Source of the DNA: Brasenia schreberi
Taxonomy: Eukaryota; Streptophyta; Magnoliopsida; Nymphaeales; Cabombaceae
DNA: 64,000 nt
Direction of reading: 5' to 3'
NCBI GenBank assembly: GCA_036023115.1
Contig: JAYKKT010000076.1
Span: forward strand, 6,266,001-6,330,000
Shown: in pieces, positions 22,401-34,280 of the stretch
Layout: the number at the start of each line of letters is the position of its first letter
Position numbering within the stretch: position 1 is the stretch's first letter
Notes under the pieces: generated by a model
The model's input: only the letters and a program-made list of their open reading frames with translations
Databases searched by the model: none
Told to the model about the DNA's origin: nothing
Program-made: the position numbers and the translations under genes

Positions 22401-23610
22401 ACCTTGCTAATCATCCAAACACTCCTTTATCCATAGAAAAACTAAAAAAATTCTATATTTGGAAAGACCAAAAAAAATAGAAAACCTTCAAAAATCAAAA
22501 AGATTTAAAAATCAAAAGTTAAAATTCTAAAAGTTAAAAAGAAAAAGAAAGTTTACATCCCTAAGCACAAAAGTGGAGTGTGGCATGAGCTTCACTTCAC
22601 TCAAGTCACCCCAAAATTTTCAAAATTGTTTGCTCCAATGGGTTTCATTCCCATGAGCACCATTTTATACACAAAGGAGAATGAGTGTTGCACACACATA
22701 GGCTTGGAGGATAAAATCCAAGACCTCAAAAAGCAATAGAAGCTCGAATCCATGCATGAGCTACAACACCCTCAGGATGCTTGCAAGGAAGCTTGCTTTC
22801 ATCATGAAAAGGTAGACAAGCTTGAGAAAGGTATATCTGAAACTCATTTCTCTCAAAACTCTCTACTTGATTATCCTCTTTGTTGTATAGGATCGGTAGA
22901 TCATTCATATTACACTCATGCACCCATAACCCCACCAAATGTGTCCAAGGATGTGGATTTTCAAAGTGCGTCGAATGACTAATACCAACAAAAACAATTC
23001 AAAATGTAGTAGACATGGTTATCCCTATGGTATGCATCGACATCCTACGTACACCTAATCCTACCCTATATAAACAAATCTTTTTGAGCCTAGGCTTCTA
23101 TCATAAACCCAATCCTATGGCTATCACATCTCTCAACATTCATAAGCCTACTAGAGGACCGACTATGGTTTCACTTGGGATCCTTTTCTCTCCTTGGTGC
23201 AAGGGATCAAACACGCTCTTCCTTAGCACCCATATAAACTCAAACCATCCACCCCTAGGGGCACATTGGGTTGCACCTAGGATCCATTCCCCATCGCCAA
23301 GACCATCAACCTCTTAGGAGAACCAGAATCACTCCATCCTAAACCCTCTAGGGTCACATGTATCCTAGGGGAACCTAAGTCATACCTTAACAAGGTCCTC
23401 TATCTCCTAGAGGAACCCACATTACCCAAGTCCTCCACTCCTAGGGTCGTGTACATCCTAGGGGAGTCAAACCCTTTCACCCCTAAAGCCATACACCTCC
23501 TAAGCATACCCAATAAAACTCGAGTGTATACCAATGTCATAGATGATGCATCATTCCAAGGTCATCCTCTTTATTAAAGATTTTCAAAACTTAAAAAGCC
23601 TTGGAATATA
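22401..23610 (+). pseudogene. Gag/protease linker of element A, decayed
   Basis: About 22680-22740 holds NECCTHIGLEDKIQDLKKQ, the counterpart of the zinc-knuckle-to-linker segment of Tat gags. From 23120 to 23560 the DNA is built of loosely repeated CCTAGGGGAACCC-type steps giving a proline-rich translation. The protease itself is not visible. Confidence 0.5.
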
Positions 23611-24381
23611 TTGTTAAATATGGGGTATACACCATACGAGGGCCTAGGAGTCAAAAGCCAAGGTAGATTAGAACCCTTCCTAGCCCTACCTAACTTGGGT
23701 CAATATGGCTTAGGATATAACTCATCCATACCCCGTGAGCCACCACCTAAGACCAATTGGGTCAAGGGTACTCTAGAGCCGACTAAAACTGAAACCTATG
23801 GCTTAGATCCCTTGTTTGGAGTCTAATTCATGGTGTTTCCTTTGTAGGTTTGATGTAAGACTCCTTTTATTAAAAAAAATCCAAACAAAAAAGTATATAT
23901 TTTAGAAAAACCAAAAAATTTAGAAAACTCTCAAAAATCAAAAATATTTGGAAAAATCTAAAAAAAAATAACAAAAAGAAAGTCTTTCATGTTCTTTCTC
24001 TTAACATCTATTTGGAAAAATAAAAAAAAATGAAAAAGTCAAAAAACCTAAAAATTTTGGTTTTCAAAATCATATATCAACTCAAAAATCAGTTTTTGAC
24101 AAAATCCATTTATCTTCTCAAACTCAAAAATTGGCTTTGATAAAACCTAAATATATTTTGTGCATAACCCTTCTCTTATGCATGTACTTCCCTAGAAATC
24201 AAAGCACTTGAGAGTGATCAAAGCAAGGAGGAAGATCCCCTCATCCATGAGGATGATCAAGCCTCTGAGCTTCCTGAATTCCATAAAATCCTTAACTTTG
24301 AAAAACCTTCAAACTCCGTAGAAGGGGACTTCTTAGAAGTTAATTTAGGGAGTGAATCTAACTCAAAATGCATCAAAGGCT
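23611..24381 (+). pseudogene. G-patch-like segment and pre-RT segment, element A
   Basis: YEGLGVKSQGRLEP...NLGQYGLGYNSSIPREPPPKT (23611-23826) matches the inverted block of element B, and so does DFLEVNLGSESN near 24330-24381. G-patch modules between protease and RT are known in plant gypsy elements. Poly-A-rich, low-complexity DNA at 23860-24110 separates the two parts. Confidence 0.75.
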
Positions 24382-24654
24382 AAGATCATATCATGCAAAA
24401 TCATGCATGTACAGGTCATTCATGCATTACATTGAAAAACATTCATCACATGCCATAATAGGGGTTGGCCATACTATATGAATACTCATGTCATTCCCCC
24501 CAAGCTAGGGGCATTTAGAGTGTATTCCCCAAAAACCTTTCATAGAGATTGAATACATTCATCATTTCATAAAGCATGTATCTCCACCGTATCATATGGA
24601 ATGCATTTTACATGTCATTTACATCATTCATCCACAAGAGGCCCACCTCCTATT
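24382..24654 (+). other. Decayed pol remnant, unassigned
   Basis: Between the pre-RT fragment and the integrase end. RT, RNase H and the integrase core should lie here and do not; the remaining 270 bp shows repeated CATTCAT steps and no motif. Confidence 0.5.
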
Positions 24655-24773
24655 AGAAGGTGGCGGCCCAAGCAGGATGATCCTTATGTTGTAAGAGGGG
24701 AATGTATATTGGTAAGTTGATGTCGAGGAAAGAAATTTAGCAGACCCTATAAATGCCCAATACTTGATTTTTT
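24655..24773 (+). pseudogene. Integrase C-terminal remnant
   Basis: WRPKQDDPYVVRG, then after a frame change VDVEERNLADPINAQYL. These match KWRPKWDGPYVV and NLADPI of the minus-strand integrase at 8642-9839, so both elements belong to related lineages. Confidence 0.8.
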
Positions 24774-25942
24774 TTATTATGTATATGGTCTACTTTAAAT
24801 TCTTTTGAAAAGATTTTAAAAATGGACCTCCTTTGAATTTTTTGAAAGAAGGACAAAAAATGGATTATGTGACACTTAATTAGGGAATTGATGCTTTATG
24901 AAAAATTGAGTCTTCAAAATCATTTGGAGACATTTCACAAATCTTTGGCTTACAAAATGAGGCCTAGTTCAAAATAGCAAAATATTTTCAAATAATAAGT
25001 GCTATTGGGAAATAGGATATTCTTGGCTGAATTGAGTATCTAAAGAGATGAGTTGTATTCCCCCACTTCATTGCTCCCCAAAAAGAAAAATTGGCAAAAT
25101 AAAAAAGGAAGAAAAAACAAAACCTCCAATATAGAGGTCTTCCTAAAAAAGAAAAGAAAAAACAAAAACCTTCAATATAGAGGCATCTTTTGAAAAAAAA
25201 AAGAATAAAAAAGTCAAAGCTCAAAAAAGCAATTTTCTATCATTTTTTTTTTTGTATTATACCCCAGGACGCTTAATAAGAAACCGCGGGTAACTCTTTC
25301 CCAAAATTCCCACAGTTCATCCCAATGGAGACGAATTTACTATTAAAATCCTAGAGTAGAAATAGTACGTACTTATTTTGATTTCATTTTGTTTGAGAAT
25401 TGGACTTTGTTGTGTAAGAAATTGAACTGTTAAATGTTATTCAAAATCTTGTATAAAACCTCTACTGATTAGTGGTTATTAAAACCTGAGTGAGAAAAAA
25501 TGTAAGAAATTGGAAGTCCTTTTTGATAGAAGCCAAAAGGAGTTCTCTTTTTGAAAAGAAATTTTGTAAACCCTAAATCATCAAAAGAAATAATACGGGG
25601 ACCATCTTGCATGGGGTTGCTGTCCTTCATAGGCTTCTTCTCAAGCTGGTAAATCACACTTACGGGTCTGTAAACATATACATTTTATTCACCTCACATT
25701 TCATATATATACATGCATTCATACAGTGGTCGTCCACTCATGATTACCCTAGGACTAGGTGTTCTTGTCATGTCCCCTTTGTTTAAAATCCCCTCCTACA
25801 CAAAAATAAATCCAATGAAATGGATGATATGGGAGAAGGAAAAATTTTATACTCTTAGGATAAATCTGGGAAGAAAATCAAATGGGTGTTTTCTTATTTT
25901 CTATTATCCAAATAAATTTAGATTAATGCCAAAGAGGGCATC
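24774..25942 (+). other. 3' untranslated stretch and polypurine tract, element A
   Basis: AT-rich and A-rich DNA without a gene, ending in the purine tract AAAGAGGGCA (25931-25940) two bases before LTR d. Confidence 0.6.
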
Positions 25943-26749
25943 TGTAGACACCCAAAAATTTTTCAAAATAAATTTTTTTAATCTTTTAAAAATTTTACTT
26001 TTTTTGGCAGCTTTGGATTTTTAAATAAGAATACATCAAATGAACTCATTTTGGCATCAAAATTTTCTAGCAACCTCAAAATGATGATATATTGAATTCC
26101 TTTCGAAAAAAATCAAACTTGAACAAAATTGCATAAAAATAACTATTTTGCCATCAAAACCAATTTGGAAGAATTCTGCCTTTTTAAATGATTGCCTTCT
26201 AAGGAAGGATGATTTTAAACAATTTTTTTTATAAACAAATTAAAATGAGAACATTGAAAATCAAACCCACAAATGTTTGCAAATTTATAAATTTATAAAA
26301 TTCTAAAACCCTTGAAATTCAAAAATATATCAAATTCAAATCAGACCTCAAAAAATCGTCCGATCGAGAATAGTCTCATTTCGAGACCCGATCCCAAAGG
26401 GTTAAAGTGGTTTGATACCCTACACCCATTTAAAGTAGTTAAATGGTGAAGGTGGTTATAGACTAACTCACCGAGCAAAAGTAGGTCACCCTTGCAAACA
26501 AAAATTGGGAATGAAACCTAGGGCTTTTCCAAAATAATGTTTGAAAATTTCATTAAACTTGTTGTTTTAAATATAAAATATTTTTTATATAAAGTGTTTG
26601 AAACCTACTATATATAAAACTCGAACCAAAATGAGACAAATTCCCTGGAAAGAGGAGATAGCATGAACCAAAATGGTAACGACTGAGCACTTACCAATTT
26701 CAACATTATTGGACAAGGTAACCTGTCATTTTTAGTTTTAGGTATTAGA

Positions 26750-26985
26750 AAGTAAAGTCGATGTTTAAGAAGGAAAGTCGGTGTCTAGAAAGGAATGTTG
26801 GCGTCGAGAAAGGAAAGTCGATGTTGAAGAAAGGAAAGTCGATGCCTAGAAAAGAAAGTCGATGCCCAGAAAGAAAAGTCGACGTTGAATAAAAGAAAGT
26901 CGACATTCAAGAAGTTAAGTCGGCACCCATAATGAAAGGTCGACATCTAGAAAGAAAACTCAGCATCATCCAAAAGGGAAAATGA
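26750..26985 (+). repeat. Minisatellite in LTR d
   Basis: Ten or so units related to GAAAGGAAAGTCGATGTT, the largest version of this array in the window. Confidence 0.8.
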
Positions 26986-27310
26986 TACTCTACTTGGCTA
27001 TGTTATTCGATTTCGTAAATCACCAAGAGAAAATTTGCCAATCTCACTACAAATGAATCAGATGACTTGCCATAAGTGGCTTTGGTATGGAGTTTGGTAA
27101 CTTACCAAGTCTTACAAATTTCAATATGGGAAATCATACGACTTGCTATAGGCAGCCTCGGTACATAATTTGCCTATTTGAGAAGGATTGGAGAAAGGTA
27201 ACTTGTCATTTCAGGCGAGCTATTAGCTGGCCGGTCCTCTGATTAGATATATTTACTTACCAAAATCATAAGCTAGCAAGATGATGAATTAGGTACTTCA
27301 CCATTGTTGT

Positions 27311-27690
27311 GAACTTGACAGCTTCCAAATGGATTATAGATTTAAACTGAAAAATCCCGAAAAGAGAACTACAAGAACAAGTTAATCAAAAGAATACTTC
27401 AGAAAAATAATATCTTTGAAGTGGGCAATGATGAACTTGATAGCTTCAAAACAGGCACAAAATGGATTACAGATTTAAAATGAAAAATCCCAAAAAGAGA
27501 ACTACAAGAACAAGTTAATCAAAGGAATACTTCAGAAAAATAATATCTTTGAAGTGGGCAATGATGAACTTGCTAAGGCACTATCGAATTCTGCAATATT
27601 AAGGGAGCAACATTCCCAACTATCAAGCGATCTCAGCAACCTACCACATCAGGCCTCACCCGATGAACACATGCACGAATCTGAATCCCC
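27311..27690 (+). repeat. Insert in LTR d with a 122-133 bp tandem duplication
   Basis: Not present in LTRs a-c. GGATTATAG at 27331 and GGATTACAG at 27464 mark two near-identical units differing by an 11-bp indel. The second unit continues in an open frame (KLIKGILQKNNIFEVGNDEL and onward to HEQLSSDLS-like residues), to about 27690, where LTR sequence resumes. It may be a captured gene piece; the source is not recognised. Confidence 0.6.
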
Positions 27691-28687
27691 CTATGCTCAG
27701 GTGGTAATTAGGATTTTATTTATTTTGGATAGTTGTAGATTAAATTTTAATTCAAACAAAAACACATGCACGAATCTGAAAATCTGCAAACCTATTTTTC
27801 TGCACTCTATGCATGTTTGATGAACGAATTTTATTTTAATATCTCATGAAATTCGAATGTTTTGAAACTTTGCAAGTCTAATATACACACATCAACACTC
27901 TTTCAATAAAATTTTAAAGAATTTTAGGCTTGTGAAACATCACCAATAAAATCAGAGAAATTTTATTAAAATCATAACAGATTCTGAAAAACTAGAAGTT
28001 TTTGTGATAGAGGTTGGGTTATTCCCAAATATCTTTGTATACAATGAACCAATTTGATTGAAAATGGTCTCATTAAAAAGCTCTTAAATCCATACCAACA
28101 ATATCAATTTCATACAAATTAGAGGTCTAAGCATAAAAATATAATAGTTTTTCTAAACCTCTGACTTTTTTGCACAAGTCTAAAATGAATGTCTGAGTGG
28201 GTCTATTTTTGGATTTAATTACATAAATATACAACACATAAATTAAAAATAAAAATATTTTCTGAATTTTTATATCAAAATATGTTTTTAGTAAACTTTT
28301 CAAAATTTTTGGAGATTCAGAACTATTCCAAAAAAGATCAGAAATGAGTCACTGAAAACAGAACCAGTTTTTGCGTTTCAAGACTTGAAATATTTTAAAG
28401 TTAAGAACCAAAATCATGATTTTGTCAAACCTTTGAAATTAGAATTTCGTTTTGAAAATTTTATCGAATCTCAAACGATTTTCAAAGCGTTTAGGCTGAC
28501 CCTTGAGCATCGGTTTAAGAAGGCCTACATCGAAAAGAATTTACTTGTCCACAATCGCTACACGAAGTCAGAAAATCAATCTTTGCTAGTTTGAGCAAAT
28601 TAGCTAGCATGCTCGCACACACGACATAGTTCAGGAATTTCATTTCAAATCTTTACATAGGTTTCAAAATAAAAATTCACATTTACA

Positions 28688-30309
28688 GGACTCATAAAGT
28701 GGAAGAAAGTAATTCATCTTAGTATAGCAACCAATGCAACTTCTTGGTGTTAGTACTCATGACCTAACCATCACTAACTAATATTGGTCATTTTTCTCCA
28801 AGCAATTCCCCACAACAATTTTACATCTTTCTCATTTCTTACTCTCCTCTTGTTCCATTTTTCTTCTATATTCTCTATTTCAAATTGGAGTAATTTTTCT
28901 TATAACATGATACTTTTTTCTTTATTAGCTCTCTTGATTTGTAATTGTTCATACTCATTTGTACCTAAAAAACAAAATTTGTGAATATGATCTTGATAGT
29001 ATAAAATAAATATAATACAACAATTGAGTTTAAAATTATCTAAGGCAACTCGTTTCTACTACCTTTACTACATATTAATTTTAAGAAAAAACATGCTACA
29101 TGTATAGTTCATCAATGTGCAAGTAGACATTTAAGAAATATTAATTATAATAACATAAGTATGCAAATACATAATAGCATTAAATTTAATCAAAACATAC
29201 TATATATATGGATCATCAATGTACAAGTTGACATATAAGTAATCTTAGCTAGAATAGCATAAGCATACAAAAGCATAATACTACTAATTTCAAGAAAAAC
29301 ATGTATTTAAATTAATTAATTACTAACTAACCTTTTATTGTTCCTCTCTTTCAATGTGAATAGATTTTGCTTTATTATATGTGTAACGTCATATATATCT
29401 AATCGAACACAAAAAATGGATAGTATTATCCATAACTTTTATGGGTTGCTCGAGCAAGGATGCGGCTTCCTCTGATACATTCTTTGTTGGCAATTCATAT
29501 GTATGTCTTGTCCTCCAATGACAAACTACTTCCGGATTTTGTTTACTTTAGTCTCCTGAATGTTATACTTTAAATATTATCATGAAAATATTCGACATGA
29601 TATAATTGTATAGAAGTACATACTAACATTAACTTTATTTCATCCACTTCACATCTTACCTATATTATACCAAAGATACTTAAACAAAAAATTATAAGGT
29701 TTAAACAAACGTTAAACTTCAATAATGCATGCTTCTTGATCCACTTATTATTGCAACACCACTATTTTACGTATAATAAACTCTTGTAAAGCTCAAACAT
29801 CAAATTTATAACCCTAAATAGAAAATTATTTATATTGTATAATAAAATTTAAAGTCTCTCTATAAAATAAACAAATATCTTGAGGAATGTCATTGGTATG
29901 TACATATGTACATATGGATATATGCATATGTGATTGCAGAGTACATTCAAGTAAATTAACTAATCATGAAAAAATTAGATTAGATAACATACATAATTTT
30001 TTATGCAAGCTATGAAACTTTTGTATAGTTTTTGTCAAATCATCTTTGTTAGGTTATTGAGATAATGACTCTGTATAATTATCTTATATATCCTATATAT
30101 GAAAATTAGACCATCACATGTTGAAGTAGGAAAAGTAATGACTATACTTATGACATAAGATCATGAATAGTTTTATTCATTTCATCAACACTAAGTGTAT
30201 CAATCCATGCTTTATCAATTGGGGCTTCTTCAAATTTCACTAGTTTATTCACTTTTGGCTCGATTTTCAAATATTGTATACAAAAGTATGTTAGTTTTGT
30301 CATTATATA
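28688..30309. other. Unassigned AT-rich DNA
   Basis: No gene recognised. It lies between LTR d and the TNP2 remnant and may belong to the CACTA element, whose left terminus I could not find. A short frame at 28784-28984 is a hydrophobic low-complexity translation. Confidence 0.45.
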
Positions 30310-31516
30310 CTATTTAGTAATATATAATTCGAGTTGATTATTATGCATGTAGTTATTCAATGTAAATAAGAACCTCTCTATAGGATAGATCCTATATTGG
30401 CCCAACAAGTCGTGCATTTCTTTGTAAGTGGATCACTAAGTATGCCATAATATCATAAAAGCTACGAGTAAATATAATGTTGACTTTACACAAAATCTAA
30501 GGAATAACATTTTCTATTGCATTTACCCTTTGAATATCAACCATTCTTGAGTACCATTAATGGAAAACAAGCACAACTCATTTATGACAATTGTCACTTC
30601 TTTTGGTGTATTTTTATAAATAGAAACTTAAATGAGATGTTATACCAATCTATGACAATCATGGCTCTTCAAACCAATAATTTTATCCTCACAGACTTTC
30701 ATGTTTTTAGTTATTTATGATGAAAACCCATGAAATAACTTAATGCACTCTAAAGTACTAAGAAATCTTTCTTTTTCAAATGATAAGAACCATGCAATAA
30801 GTTCACTATATCAAATTGAGTATTACATATATTTGCATGTAATATAATGATTAATCTCAATCTCTCTATGATGAGGTATTGTTTTACCAAGTATGATTAA
30901 TAGGTAGAAAATAATGATGTCTCATATATACACACCTTTTGGTATGTGACAAATATATACAAGTATTATTACGTGACATATTGGACAAGTTATATAACCG
31001 TTGGTGTTCCATCCTAACATATAAGTGAAAAAGTCGTTAATCATCTATATCATAGTTGCACACATTCAAAATACTTCATGATTCTTTGAATCATATGTTA
31101 GAAGTCCATCATTCAAAGTACTTTTCACTCATCAATTAATGGCTAGAGATATATATCAATATTATGCACAAGTGACTTTGACCCATCGATGTGCAAGAAC
31201 ATTATGATAAATAGTTGTTTCATAGTCATCCAAGTAGACAAATTATGTCATTAGGATGATTGGCCAACTACCCCTACTACATCCAAATGAAGATTACTTA
31301 TCTTACCGAAAGCGTCTCTTTAAGTTGTGGTATGTCAATTGATAAACTCAATAGTCCTGTTTGATCCAAACAGCCTCTAAAGACTTGTATTAATAGAAAG
31401 TACCAAACTATCTTAAAAGTCGCATTCTTGTTCCATGTCATATTGGTTGCATATTTTCGTCTTGGTAAACTGCATTCTACGTAGGGACACCTACCTACAT
31501 GCTCATCCCTATGCAC
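30310..31516 (-). pseudogene. TNP2-like CACTA transposase, decayed
   Basis: From high to low: CPYVEC...KIVWYF (31516-31300) like the zinc-ribbon and KVVWYFPI motif of TNP2; WMTMKQLFIIMFLHIDGSKS and NIDIYL, the counterpart of WMCMKQPFFMLSLLIPGPKS (about 31230-31140); MINDFFTYMLGWNTNGYITC (about 31040); IGLKSHDCH-like residues (about 30660); and a stretch with IYPIERFLFTLNNYM (about 30380). Frameshifts and stops occur every 50-150 bp, so no product is possible. TNP2 would cut the element ends. Confidence 0.8.
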
Positions 31517-34153
31517 GATACAATTATTATAACATATATATATTTTGACATAGCCAAACCAAAATATGTTACCAACTTCTTAGCATCATAGTAATAATAT
31601 TCATGACCAAAATACCTTTTAAGTCATGCCCTTAAACAGTTCTAATAAGTCATCAATTATTTTATTCAAAAACTTATGCATACATTTGATATGAAAGAAA
31701 TATATTACAAATAACACTAGTGAATACTTCTCACATCTTGATTATAGAGGCTTAGTTGTATTTTAAATATTTTTTAATCTTAGCCGATTCCCTATTATAA
31801 ATATTTGTATCTTTATGTGTATTTTAAATAAAGTGAAGGCATGATGTACAAAGTTTTTAACATCCCCAATATCATTTCTAAGTGAAATATTCGGTCTTTA
31901 TTGATTACCATAAAAGATCCATGTAATATGGTTTTGAGTAAAACCATATGGAATAAGGTGAAATTTCACCGGTTATGGTCTTTCAAAACCTCTAATGTTA
32001 TATTTTGAACATGAACAATATATCCTTTAACAATCTCTACCTTGAGCATTTGTGATGGCATAAAAAATAAAGTCATTTACTCCCGCTTAATAATCACTTA
32101 TGTTAACTCTCAATTGTAGGCCTATAAATCCAACTCACATCTAACAAATAATCGACATTCATATTGTTCACCTATGATATCGATGTAATCACTAGTCATT
32201 AATTAAATGTCAAAACAAAAATAAATTAATATTTGTCATTCATCAGGTCTTTTAAAAGTTAAAAGGGCATTCATTTACTAACATTTTAAAGAAAAGGAAG
32301 ATTATGACTCGTCTTAGCTACAAGAAATGACCCCTTATGGAAGAGAAAACTGTTAGAAAAGTTATTCCTCTAACAATGAAAAAACTTTCTATGTTTTTTA
32401 AATAACAACATCTACCTATGGAAAGACTTGACCCTTACATAGTTAGTAAGTAACAAGCATTAGTTTTGTTGATCTTTTACTAGGGGTATGATCTTTTGAT
32501 AACTCATGCTCCAAATCCCATTGACAATCATGTTTTAGAAAAAACAATACTAGGACAAGTGACCTTGTATAATATCTCTAAAATAAAGCAAATACTGGAC
32601 TGACATTGAACAACTCTTAACACTTTATGTAAGCTTAAAATATAAAAAAAACTTCTGGTGTAAAATGACTAAGGTGAGGAATCAACATTTGCAAAAGTTT
32701 TCTCTTGCAATGGTTCTTAATCAACAAAAGACTAAAACATAAACGAGGTGAGGAATCCATATTTTCTTTTTCAACATTGGGGTGATGCAACCCTATCACT
32801 CCTCATTGCTTGAAATGGATTTCACTTCCACATGAAAACCCCTTTTAAAGGGCAAAGCATATATGACCTTGATCTTTTAAAAGCAACCCCTTACACAAGC
32901 TACACAGATATCACTAAGAACAAAGGTTGGACTAACTACCGCCTTACTATAAAGGGTGAGATCCCAAATGGATTAGATCCACCAACATAAATGAAAAACC
33001 AGCACTTGACATTTATTGAAAGTTTGTTAGCTTTACTTTAAAGGAATCTTTCAATATGATAGAAGAAGAAATCAACACAAATATAGATACAGTTTGCTTG
33101 TAGAAAGTAAGCATTGATGGGGCTAAAAATACTGAAAACAAATAGGATAACTCAAAAATTTTAACACAACCATAAGTTCTTATCAATTTCAATTGAACTA
33201 CCATATGGTAGAAGTATAGGCTAGTTTCCAAATAGTATCTTTTTAGCAAATAGTAAGTATGCAAATTATGGGAAAGTTCAATTGCAACCCCATGCACTAT
33301 TTTGACAAAGTTTTTGTTGTTGAGTTCCATATATAGTGTTGAACATATCAATGATCTCACATTCTTTCTAGAATATGAAACTTGCTTTTGAGTTTATCTA
33401 GAGCATATAAATTGACGAAACAAGTCCCTAAGTCTTTTAATATAAATGCTTAAATAAGTTAGAAAAAAGAGACAAAAAGGAACAAAACACCTATTACCCT
33501 TGTCTATGGAACTTAAACATTGGTTTATCAAGCCATGAGAGTGACTACAAAATATTGAAATTCAATAATAAAAAATGAATAAGAGACATTAAAAATAACA
33601 TATATGAAGTAAGGTTTTATAGATTACCCTGTTGGGACAAGGCACTAAAAAGAATACATATGATGAAAGGCTTTGTGATGAGAAACTCAGAAGAGGGAAA
33701 GGACGTGCTTTACAATGAGAACCAAACATCTGATGTTGTCCTAGCCTGCTCTATAAAAGATGTTTTGAAAGCCTACTGCCCTGCTGTCAAGTTCTATCAT
33801 GCAGAGAGATTAATGACATAAATGAGATTTAATACAATGGAAGGGAGAGACCAAATGGTTCTCCTTCATCCACATTTTCCTCTTTTTCATTCAAGAGATG
33901 GTGGAAGTGGGGGATCTCTCACATGGGAAAGAGAAAGGGAAAGGAGGAAAGTTATTCCCACCCATGGCAGAACTTATTGCACTTATTGTACATAGACAAA
34001 TCCAACTACTAATTACATCCACAAACATTGAAATTTTGTACTCAATCAATTTTTGACTCTATGTAGTTTTCTTCTAGAGGTTAACTGAAATATGTCATAA
34101 TTTATTTGGACTGTTATCAATAATTTAAATTGTTTGGATAGTCAGAATAAGTC
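31517..34153. other. Unassigned interior of the CACTA remnant
   Basis: AT-rich DNA without recognised coding. A 115-codon minus frame (33013-33360) has no known motif. At about 32319 a GCTACAAGAAATGACC word looks like a degraded CACTACAAGAA terminus of another element. Confidence 0.4.
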
Positions 34154-34168
34154 TATTTTCTGGTAGTG
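34154..34168 (-). repeat. CACTA terminus
   Basis: Minus strand reads CACTACCAGAAAATA. This is close to the consensus end of plant CACTA elements and lies on the side expected from the transposase direction. Confidence 0.55.
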
Positions 34169-34189
34169 ACAATTCTTTTTGGTTACATT

Positions 34190-34280
34190 GGTGAGACATA
34201 AGCAAGAGATGCATGCCCATGTTATTGAACTCATGACCTTTTATTTGTGAGTTGAGCCCTCTACCACATGGGAACACTGA
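34190..34280 (-). repeat. Possible tRNA-derived SINE head
   Basis: The minus strand has an A-box-like CATGTGGTAGAGGGC (34270-34256) and, about 25 bp further, a B-box-like GAGTTCAATAA (34232-34222), the spacing found in tRNA promoters. No body, poly-A tail or target duplication is visible, so it is only a candidate. Confidence 0.3.

Larger units (their letters stand above)
19593..28687 (+). mobile_element. Gypsy element A, two LTRs, about 9.1 kb, internally deleted
   Basis: LTR c (19593-22050), PBS, gag N-terminus, linker, G-patch and pre-RT fragment, integrase C-terminus, 3' untranslated stretch, PPT and LTR d (25943-28687). RT, RNase H and most of integrase are deleted. No matching 5-bp target duplication is seen (AGAAG before, GGACT after). 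LTR c also closes element B, so it may be shared by two units through recombination. Confidence 0.8.
25943..28687 (+). repeat. Gypsy LTR d, with a foreign insert
   Basis: Starts TGTAGACACCCAAAAA right after the purine tract and ends TTCACATTTACA. It matches LTR c except in 27200-27690, where the TATA box and leader are replaced by a duplicated, coding-like insert. Confidence 0.85.
30310..34168 (-). mobile_element. CACTA (En/Spm-like) transposon remnant
   Basis: TNP2-type transposase pieces on the minus strand (30310-31516), and at the far right an end that reads CACTACCAGAAAATA on the minus strand (34168-34154), which is the usual CACTA terminus. Orientation agrees: the terminus is at the 5' side of the transposase. 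No left terminus or 3-bp target duplication was found, so the extent to the left is unknown. Confidence 0.65.
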
